The notes under the pieces: generated by a model | What the model was told of the DNA's origin: nothing | Database searches by the model: none | What the model saw: only the letters and a program-made list of their open reading frames with translations | From: Sipunculus nudus | Lineage: Eukaryota > Annelida > Sipuncula > Golfingiida > Sipunculidae | Length of the DNA: 64,000 bases | Direction of reading: 5' to 3' | NCBI GenBank assembly: GCA_026874595.1 | Contig: CM049316.1 | Coordinates: 23,085,839-23,149,838, forward strand | Made by a program: the position numbers and the translations under genes | In this document: one piece after another, positions 50,501 to 61,969 of the stretch | Layout of the letters: each line of letters opens with the position of its first letter | Position numbering within the stretch: position 1 is the stretch's first letter

Positions 50501-53500
50501 TACTGTTCTGTTCCGATCCATTGGGATTGTTTCCAGGCTACAGGACTTAAATGGAAATTTTCTGGGGAAGATAAACCTAGATATATGTATGATACGCGGT
50601 TGTGTTTTGGCGCAAGTAAAAGTCCTGCGATATTTCAAAGAATTACCCAAGCAGTTGGTAGAATGATGAAAAGAAAGGGGTTTCATGGAATTATTGTATA
50701 TTTAGATGACTTTTTATTAGTAGAGAACAGCGAGGAAAAATGCAGGAAAGCCTTACATACATTAACTGATCTTCTTACAGATCTAGGATTCTCAGTTAAT
50801 TGGCGCAAGGTGGTAGCACCTACGAAAATCATCACGTTTTTGGGTATTGAAATAGACTCATCCTTGGAATTGCTGAGAATTCCAAGAGTGAAGCTTTGTG
50901 AGATTAAATCAAATGTTTGTGCATGGTTAAATAAAATTTCCTTCACTAAATGGCAGTTGCAGCAAATAATAGGCAAATTAAACTGGGTAGCGTCCATTTT
51001 CAGGGTGGCACGACCACTGTTAAGAAAACTGATAGATGTATGTAAATCTTTACAAAAACCTTCACACAGAACCAGGCTTAATGTGGAGCTACGGATGGAA
51101 CTGCGAAGGTGGATATACTTCTTGCAAGGTGACCAATTCAATGGCGTGGCGTACATAAATGTTCGGAAACCACAGCCCGATATCACCATATCTACAGATG
51201 CCTGCAATCAGGGCGGCGCGGCGTGGCATCACAATAAGTGGCAGCAACGGAGTGTGGATTGGTTCTTTTGCAACTGGACGGCAGACTTCGCATTTCTTGA
51301 CATAGGTGGCAAAGACATTAATTTGAAAGAGCTTTATACAATTTTACTTGCAGTTCGCAGATGGCATAAAGACTGGTATAATAAGAAAGTGGTGGTTTAC
51401 ACTGATAATAATGCTGCTAAATATTGGATAAACAAAGGTATGGGCAAGAAAGCGCATGTAAATGTTTGGCTCCAGGAGATAGCATTGTTATCCTTGACTG
51501 GTAACTTCTGGTTAACAGCGAAACGAGTGCCCACAGAAAAGAACATCACAACTGATGCGATCTCCCGGTTTCACAACTTAAACTTTGCTGCTATGGCCCA
51601 GGCAATGTTACAACAGCATTGTGGTATTGATATCGCAGACCATGAATACAAACTTTTTAACCATATGTCAACTGACGCTTTTTTTGTGTGTGTTGCAGAA
51701 CTGGAACAGTGGCAGACCTTGAAACAGGAACTGTCAGCATATCGGAAAGCAGCTTTCGCTGATACCACAAAAGCTACATACAAATGTCACCTCCGTGCAT
51801 ATTTACGTTTCTGTTTGTATTTCAAGTGTATGCCAGTACCTATTGATCGGGAATCATTATTGTTATATGCTGTTTTTTTGGCCAGATCGCTGAAACCACA
51901 GAGCGTGCGACAGTACCTCAATAAAGTTAGAATAATCCATCTGGAAGCAGGTATGTCTAATCCTTTAGAGAACAATTATGCTTTAAACATGCTACTGAGA
52001 GGAGTACGACGTCGTAAAGGATCACCTCCTCGGCAGAAATTGCCTATCACGCCAATGATTCTTCGAGACATTAAAAACAGGTTAAATCTGCGGGACTCTT
52101 TCCAGGCAACGTTTTGGACAGTGTGTATAGTTGCCTTTCTAACCTTCAGTAGAAAATCTACATTATTGCTCAAGAGCCCTAATAAATTTGACCCGTCTTC
52201 TGATTTGACCTCGTGTGATCTCTCTCGTGTGGACGGTGGTCTTGTTCTAAACGTTAAGAGAACAAAAACAGTGCAGTACAAAGAAAGACAATTACAGATC
52301 CCTCTTACACAAAACAATGGTGACTTGTGCCCAGTGTTAGCACTGGAAAATATGTGTATGCAGATTGGGGAGGTCGGCAGTAGGCCAGATATACCGCTGT
52401 TCGTATATCGACACAAAAGCGGTGGCTTGAAAGTTATGACACACACGCTTTTTAATGATATGCTGAAAAGAACTCTTGAGACATGCGGCTACAATTCGCG
52501 CGAATACTCAGGACATTCATTCAGGCGGGGTGGAAGTTGCTTTGCCTTTTTGAATGGTGCACCAGAACTTTTAATCAAAGCGCAAGGGGACTGGCGATCC
52601 AACTGTTGGGAAAGGTACATAAACATTCCGTTAGAATATCGCTGGCGCATATCAAACCTGCTGGCATCTAAGATGTAATGAGTTGTGTGACTAAATATTT
52701 CCTTATTTTTCAGACATTGTAGTTATTTCATGGGTTGGGCTCTGGAGGCAGTTTATAACCACCGATTGCCATGTATAACTGCAGCGAATGGAATACAACG
52801 TTATAAGCCCAACACCGTCTTGTTATTTATGGACACTAACATCTTTGGAGTGCAAGTCATGAAGTCACAGAGGACAATGAAAAGTCACTCCACCTGCTGT
52901 TCACCTGAAAGGTATCAGTAAACTAATGTACATCATCAGGTGCAGGGCATAGTTGTTGTTCATTATGTTTATAGTCAAGGTCAGCAATACCATGATGTCC
53001 AGGATGTTTCTCAAAAGTATTTACAGTTTCAAATTTCCAACTTTGAACACTATCTTCTATGTGGGGTTTGCATCCCCCATATTGGATGTTTTTCAATTAT
53101 ATATTTGATGCTGAATAATGTACATAGAAAACAAGGGACCCATGGGTCACGGCGCTCAGCTGATCGTGATTGTACTATAAATGTTTCTCCACTGTGATAC
53201 TATATCGAGTCGATAAAGCTTATGAATATCATGGACATGTTAGGCTATTATAAAGGAATGTAATGTAATATGTGAGTAAATGATAAATGAAATTACCTGA
53301 CTGATGGATTAATAGAGTAAAATATAGTGGTTTATTTTTTTATTTATTTAGGAGGGGTTGAAAATTGTGATATATTTGAGCAAATATGAATGCAATGACA
53401 GCAGTAATAAGCAGTAGTAGAATGTTGATAAGGCTATTTGTTGAAGGATCTAAAGTGTATGGGAGTCTGCAAGCTTTCAATTTGACAGTTATGATGTTAT

Positions 53501-56500
53501 GATTAACTATGCTGATGAAGTGATTTATGAATTTGTGACTGTATGACACAATATCCCTTTAGTCTTGACAAGGTACATTATTGTGATGCCCACTATGTCT
53601 ACATATTACACAATATTGACATAATTTCTGGCATGTACATAGGTACCTATGGATGTAAAGTTATACAAAATATTAAAGTATGAATATATCTGATTCATCT
53701 TGTTCTTGCTTACTGAGGCTGACTTTGTGATGGGGTTCGGAGAAGGGACAAGTGAGGGCAGCATGAAGGTGGATGTAGAAATATTCTATTGTAATGTTTT
53801 TCATTTATATAAGAATATGAAAAGCTAAGAGGAAAGGGGCCCTCCTACTTCGTTATAGTTAAGTTCTAAATATATGATTGCAAACTAATACTCTGACAAG
53901 ACTGTCATGAAGAAAAACAGTAAAATTTTGAGATACTGTGATGCATATGAAAATTTACAGATGGACAGGCAAGTGGACAGAATGGACTAATACCTTTATT
54001 TCACTTTCAAGGGAATAATGCATTTAAGTTTATATATAATCCTATTTTTTAAGCATATCCACTTTTTCCATTAAGAAGTTTTTATCTGAATCATTTTTTT
54101 ATTTACAGGTTTTATAAATTTTTAATAAAAAAACCTGAAAATATTAGTTAAAATATTAGATTTGTTGCAAAAGTTGCAATCATTATATATACAGAGTAAA
54201 AAACTGAAACTATAAGTTAAAATTTTAAAAATCGTTGCAAAAGTTGCAATCATCATATATCCAGAGTGTAGCTCATATTGGGTCATATTATGCATACACA
54301 TATATTTTATTATTTTTAAATCATAAATGTTTAAACTGAATTTAAAAGAAAATAATGCCACAACATGGCATCTACAAGAATATTCCTTGAATCACTATTA
54401 AAAAGTTTTGCACATTGGCGTTTTCAGTACATGCTTAATTTTATTCACCAAAATAAAATAAAAGTAAATTTCATAAAATAAAACATCTTTTCAAATAAAG
54501 TATACACACTGTTGGTTGAATGAGGGACAAACAATATCATTGTGCTAATTACTATCCCAGTTTTAATTTATTACTGGAATTAATAGTCAATTTCACACCT
54601 GGTGAAGTTTTTACTCTTCTGAAGTAAGGAATTACTTATCTGATGAACATCCACACTTTCATAACAATACACCACTTTGTGGACACAATTAAATGTACAC
54701 TTTAATCATTGTAACCCTGATGGTACAATACAAAATCTAAAATGTAGCCTAGCCTAGAATAAGAATGGATCAAATACAGAAAATAATAACATTCATCTAG
54801 TTTATGCACCATCTGGGGGGGGGGGAGTGCAGGGCAGAGGGGAAGCCTGCTGGTAGTGGCAAGGCTGACCCAAGGCAAGCTGCCTGGGGTGGGTTACATA
54901 ATGCAAGTGAAGGCTGTACTACTAGTTGGGCTAGATGTAAACAACACTTGACATGGTGTATGAAAACATGAATAAAAGCTATTCTTTCCAATCAATTTCT
55001 TTGAAATTTCAGATTTTAAAAGATTAAATCCTTATGTATATATGCTGTGAAAATTTAATCAACAGTGCCAAAGTTGGACAAAATTTAAGGTATTGATTTT
55101 TTATTTATGCTAATAACTTGAAAAATTTGCAAAATTCAAATCTAATTTTGGGTAAACAATTGAATCTTGATTAAATAAAGTTATATTCCTGACAAAAAGT
55201 CTCTAGGTTCAGCAATTCTCAATGTAGGCGAGTAAATATATTTCCTGATTTTTTAAAAAATTGCATTATGTTTTGGCCCATAACTTCAAAATAATACCCC
55301 ATACTGGCCTAATTTTTGGTATGTTCATAGAAAATGTATGAAAGAATGTGAATACTAAATACGATCAAAAACAGATCAGTGGTTTTGATATTAGGCAGCC
55401 TTGAAGTGTAACAATGGCTTTTTTTATGGAAAACAGAGTTTTTTTTCCTTAATATCTCGAAGGAACGAAGTCCTAATGACCAAATTTTCAGTATGGTAGG
55501 AGATTTTGGGGACATCTAAAATTATGCGAACAGCCTGGGGAGCATAGAGATGTGCACTGAATGACCTACAGTCATCAAAGTGGACTGCTTGACAATGTAA
55601 GGGAATACAACAAGAGCCTCCAAAAAAATTCAATAACTAGCCTAATTTTGCAGCTTTTTTTTCCAAATTTCAGATTTTAACAGACTAAATCCTTATGTAT
55701 ACATGCTGTGAAAATTAAATCCACAGTACTTACAGGAAAAAAACATGCCGTGGCCAAAGTTGGGCAAAATTTAAGGTACAAATTTTATTTTTTTGCCAAT
55801 ATTTAAAAAAATTTAACAGATTTTGATCTAATTTTTGGTATACAATTAAATTTTGATTAATTAAAGTTGTATTACTGGAAAAAAGTCCCTACCTTTAACA
55901 CTTTTGGTCTTAAGTGACCAAATATCTTCCAAATATCATATTATGTTTGGGCCCATAACTTTAAATTATATAATACTGACTTAATATCTGGCATGTACAT
56001 AGGAACTATATAGAGGAATATTTATGGTATATATGAAGAAAACCAGATGAGTGGTTTTGATATTAGGCAGTCCTGAAGTGTGAAAATAGATTTCTAATAA
56101 AAAATTAAGGTTTATCCTTAATATCTCAAAGGAACGAAGTCCTATTGACCCAATTTTCGGCATGGTAGGAGATTTTGTGAACATCTAACTGTATGCCGAA
56201 TTTCAGATTCGTAGGTCCAACGGTGTCGAAACGTGCCAGTCTTAAGGACGGACATCCGGACGGACAGACGGACAATGGACCACGACTATAGCTTAGCTGA
56301 GCTAATGAAATCTTCAAGAAACTCAAATTTTGCATGCTGACATGGACCAGCCTTTAGGTAAGCATGTCATTTTCAGAAATTGCTGGGGGAATTTTTTTTA
56401 CTTAAATTGAAATTTTAAGGAAAACTATTGCATCAATGAGAGCTAATACTGATGAAATGTCAAGTTATTATGAAATTTATTCAATTTAAACAAACCAGCG

Positions 56501-59500
56501 CTAAATGATGGACCCTGCATAATTGGTTTGCAAACTATGCTCTAACAATGAACTACTCTTAGAATGAACTAATTATGAGCTTGTCATAACCATCATTAGT
56601 CAACAGGCTCACTACACAAAGTATATCTTCTTATATCATGCAATTATCTTGAGCATTTCTTGTAAAAAGGCACCCTCATGAAATCCACAAAAATTGTATG
56701 CTCATGAAAATTTCCAGTTTTATAGTACATTAACAGCTGCAGATTTCAACAGGATACCCCTGAATGTCAAGTAAGAAATTTCAAAGGTTGCATGTTAATA
56801 CACATCCAGACAGGTGGACTGTCAATGTGCAAGATAAATAACAATCACTATAGCTCAGTTGACTTTTCAGTCAGGTAAGGTATAACAAATCTGAAAGTTA
56901 AAACTTATGAATTTATAAAGAGAAACATGTTAAACAAATATATAACCCACATACAAATAAAATTTGTTTACTATTCAGGCAATAATTACATACTGCAATA
57001 ATACTGAATATTATCCAAACCTTGCAAAATGTCTTCCTAATTATTTTTAAGTTTTTATTTACTTTTATTATTTTAAGTACCTATTTTTAAGCATAACACA
57101 AAACTAAAATTTCTGATTAAATAAAAAATTTAGTTTTTTTCATCTGAAATACCTACTTGTTCCAGGCAGAGCATCCCACTCTAAAGGTACTGGTGGTCGA
57201 CGTTTCTTCCATAAATTTTCCATGGACAATAAATAACGAACGTCATCTCTGAAAAACTGAAAAGAAAATATACATCATACAGAAAGCTATACCATACCCT
57301 GGTATCTGTTTACAATATTTGGTAGGTTATCAGTTACAAAAGAACTGTATGAAAAACTGCTCAGAACCTTTGAATTGGACAGCAATATTTTTTTCAAAAA
57401 TATGTTATATTTTCCTCACTTTCAATCTACAAAAAGTGCATTCTGTTATAAAAAAATTGTCAGATTTTAATAACATAATAAACCTAACTTTATAAATAAG
57501 CACTATCAAATATCCATTCAACGATGTCAATAGTATATCTTACTGTTATATTTTGTTCATCTTGTAATTCCTGTTTTGTTAGATAAAAACATTTCTTTGT
57601 ATATCTTGTAATGTAAAATAAACACATTTTATTGGTTTGAACAGTAATTCATTAAAAAAACACTAATTTAATAGTTTTTAGAAACTGAATTGGATGATGT
57701 CTCAATGAATTTTGATTAAACATATTGGATGTTTAATTTAAGTAAAAACTGGCTCTGTGAAGTGGAAAGACCTAATTGCTGGCTGTTCCTGACTGACAGC
57801 TACTTGAGGCAAAGCAGAAATTCGGTGACAGATCTGGATGTGGATCTAGACACTAGCAGAGGTCTGGGCTCTCTGAGAGCTTTCTATTTACCAGATGTTA
57901 TTTTTATCTGTACAGGCAGAATATTTACCTTGTTAAACAGTTTCTGAGCATTGTACCCGTTCTGCATGGCCCATACTCTTGTGGACTTGCGCTCTATACC
58001 ACCTACAGCACCATCTACTGCTTCTGACTGGAGCGCTTGCTTGCCTGCCTCTCCTGTAACAGAATTCAAGATATTAAGGACAAAACTTTAAACAAGGGAC
58101 GCTGGGCTCCTCAGATAAGTCTTGTTTATCATTAATGGTAAATTTATGGTAATACAACTTATATTTATCAGTGACATCTTGTATTCAATAAGAAATGTTA
58201 GTTAACTATTGAGATTTCCCACTCACAGGAGATAATTTTCTTGTTTGCCTTCATAATAAATGGATGAATACCAAAACCAGGTTTTAATGCTGTGATGAAC
58301 AGAAACAAAAAGAATCCTTTCTGGACAGTGGATGGAACTGACAGGCAAGGCAAAAATAGTTTACCAAAAATTTGAATGAAAGTATTTCATATTTTTTTGT
58401 ACCCTATTGACTGTTAAACAGTAGGTGTTAATTAATGATATACTTTTACTGTACTGCTTTAAGAATAAAACTAAAATTCAAAAATGTTTGAAAAAAGACG
58501 TGATATTGATTATGTTCCATTGAAGTCACAGGTATAACACTGTTATAAGGTCAGAGGTTCAATTGATAAACCCCAAGGCTACACAATTCCCCATTACAAA
58601 TAATATATTATGTAATCACTCCTTCAATCTATAAACTTGTTTAAGAGTGGGTTTCGGCAACAGTCAAGCAAACAAATTCCTTCTCTTTTCTCAATCAAAT
58701 ATTCAAAATTCAATGGATTTAATTTCACCCAATTTGTAGTTTTATACAGCTTCAAAGTTGTTGCAGTGTACAGTAGTTGCATAGAACATCATGAAACCTC
58801 TTGCTAGGAAATTATGATGATATAGATGAATTTCTACACTAACAAAAAATACTGGCCATTTCTGATTCTGGACCAATCAAGGTCCCTGATCTTTCTCTAT
58901 TTTCAAGCATTTTTATCTTTAATTAGGTGATTTATTCTGAAGGAAAAAAATTTTTAGTTTTCATTGATTTCAAAGGTAACAGCTGGTTGGTTGGTAACAG
59001 CTGATAGAGTTCTTACCAGCGACTTCAGGGTCTGCTGTGTCTGGGGATACATCTTGGTCCGGGTCATCCTCCCCAAATAACTGACTACAAACAAAAAAGG
59101 TAAAAAGGTGAAACCTGTTTGAAAGAAAACCTGTCTAATAAGACCACCTGTCCATAAAGACCTTCTCCAGAGAACTGAAAACATTCAATTTAGTAATAAC
59201 TAGAATCTGCATAGATTGTAAAATCACAACCATTATACTTTCTACATTTCGGTGAAATTTGCTTTATAGTATTAAACATTTCAGCTTATGTTTCTGTGCA
59301 AGTATGTATATGTATATGTGCAAAAAGAAACATAATTATCAAAATGAATCAAATAAGAGGTTATTTATTTGATTAAAATTTATCAAAGGTTTGCAATTCA
59401 ATGCACTGATTCTGTTTCCTTAAAAAGTTATTGGTTATCCTTTATACAGATACTGAATTCTTAAGTCTGATGTATTCCTGTATCTTACTTAAAAAGATGC

Positions 59501-61905
59501 TTGGCCCACACAATACAGTGGATGGGTTCAGAGGGTGTGTTCCTGATGGTGCACCCTGGGAAGGTTTTCTGTGCAGGCTTGGGCTGACATTCGTAACATT
59601 CTGTCTGTCCCTGAAAAATAAAATGCATTCCATATAGAGATCATTCTCCTCATGATAAGCAAGAATTCCTTAACTTTACCATATCCTACATGTATTTATT
59701 ATTGGATTAAAGAAATATGACAATTATTACACATAAGGGAGGCAGCCATGCAAACTGAAAAGCAAAAAAAAAAAAAAAAAACAAATTTGAGTGATGCAAT
59801 CTATCTTTGGTACACACAGCTACCCAAAAAGACCTGTGGATATATGAAATTCAGAACCATCCAACCCTATTAAATTTTATGTGTAGTACAAAATCTGAAG
59901 ATTATTGCATTGTATAAACAAGGATACCATAAATGTTATGCCTTCTTTGTCTTGTAATTTGAAAGGAATATTTACCGTTATCACACAGAATTTAAGGAAT
60001 CAATACCTTTTTAATCACAGTGACCTGGCCCAGGTATCCTGCCGTCCCACTTTCCACCAATGCAATATCAGCTGCCAAACACATACGATTAACATGGTTC
60101 CTGGCCGCTGTAATAAATAGCATTATCTACTATGATATAATTTGTCACAGGCAACTGAAAGATCAAAATATGTGTCAAATACATGGTACATTACCTAAAG
60201 AATTTGTGCAATCCTGTCCGCAGAAAGATCAAAAGCTAAAGTTATATGTTTGGAGACATAAGAAACTCATTGTTTAAATAATGAAAGTATAAATAACCTG
60301 AAGTATTTTTTTAGGATTACTTTGCATTGTCCGATGTGTAATTAAACATTTGTGCACAATTATAATGAATTTAATTCATTTATGTAGCCCTCCATATTTT
60401 TCACGATTTTTTATTATATCAGATGTGTAGGTAAACATTTGTGCATCATTCTAACTAAAGCAATCAATTTAAGCAGCTTTCCATTTTATAAATTAATTTA
60501 TATAATATAACGAAAAATAAACAAAATATGGCCAGAACGTTTGATAGGAAACAGTACCTAGTTTGTAGTGTATTATTATGTGATTTGAGCTTGGTCCCAG
60601 GTTCCAGATCTTTTGGTATTACAGGAATAAATTATATAGGACAACATGAACGAAAAATAACTGTAGCAGAATTATTCCAGACTGAAATATACATGAATCA
60701 GTCATTATTGATTGCACATTTTTTTTAATTGACAGAAAAAGTTTCCACTGCATCTGTGAATCTTTTGATAAATTTTAGAAATACAGCCCCCAAGTAGATC
60801 CCCTGTTCAACTCACTCACCTCTGTTATCTAGGGCATTCAAAACGACAGAAAATCTTTTGAAAAAGTCAACTCCATATTCTGGCCTGGAAGAAAAGCACA
60901 AATTTAAATGTTTTAAGATAACCAGTTTCTTTCTATAAATTGCGGATGAGGGTCAGAGGGTGGGGTCATCCTCAGAGGATTCCTCCTCCTCCTACTATTA
61001 AGATATGGGTCTAATGGCTACCAAACCGTCTCCACACACAGATTACCACCTTGAGAATGTCCTCAAGAGTATTTTTCTATATCATTTCCAAACCCTGATC
61101 TAGCATGAATTTTGAAACTGCCCATGGGGGCTGCCATTTTGCATACAGACTAAAAACCAGATGTCACAAATCTCATGACAGAATTAAGTGTATATGGCTT
61201 TTTCTTTAATGCGGGAATTACTACAAAGTGCACTGCAGCGCATAATATCCATGAATGGAATGCAGGCCCACCCGCCTTGTGTTTACAAGTCCATCACCCT
61301 AACCTTATGACCTCTGACCTCATTAAATATTCCTTACTTCATTACACCAAAAAAACTTCATCTACACAAGTTTCCAAATGATTTCCCACTTTGTCTTTTA
61401 CTCTCTTTGTACTGCTTCATTAATTATCCCTTACAATAAATTGTTTCTTCTTACAGATATTAACATGTGACTTCATTTTCATTATTTTTACGAAATTATT
61501 GTATAAATTAAATCAAAACAAATTGTAGGTAATCCGATAAAAAACCTTTTTGCTGATGAAGAAATAACATAAGCACATTAATTATTTTACAGTCTTAAAT
61601 TAAAGTTAACTGATTCTGGCAATGTGGTAACTTGCAATACTTACTTCATAATATTGTCATGATGTGCAATAATTTTGGCATCTGGATTAAACTGCTCAGC
61701 ACTTTCCTTGGCCACCTGTCATTAATAAAAGCAGAAGCTGATCCTCACAAAAAGTCACATTAAACATCAACAAGATCTAACCTGTATATAAATATTCACA
61801 TACAGACACACACACATATAAAGTGCTAAACTAATAAAAGAAGATGTTATATACACTTACTTCAAGTTACTTGTCTTTAACAGCTTGGTTTCATAGTATA
61901 AAATA

Positions 61906-61969
<64 letters not shown>

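Larger units (their letters stand above)
49297..52678 (+). mobile_element. DIRS-type (tyrosine recombinase) retrotransposon in a UBA2 intron
   Basis: Gag remnant followed by an intact polyprotein with reverse transcriptase, RNase H and tyrosine recombinase, inserted antisense to UBA2. YR elements integrate by recombination and lack LTR-type target duplications. Their hallmark split or inverted terminal repeats were not identified here, so the true ends (perhaps 49.14 to 52.9 kb) are open. No methyltransferase domain was seen between RNase H and recombinase, which argues for a Ngaro-like or PAT-like rather than DIRS1-like relative (inference). Confidence 0.88.
52679..54959. other. UBA2 intron sequence between DIRS element and dispersed repeats
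   Basis: 52.7-52.95 kb is less AT-rich and could be the 3' non-coding end of the DIRS element. A 70-bp-period duplication (GTTGCAAAAGTTGCAATCAT) lies at 54133-54270. 54.8-54.95 kb is GC-richer and may be a decayed SINE. No host exon seen. Confidence 0.45.
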
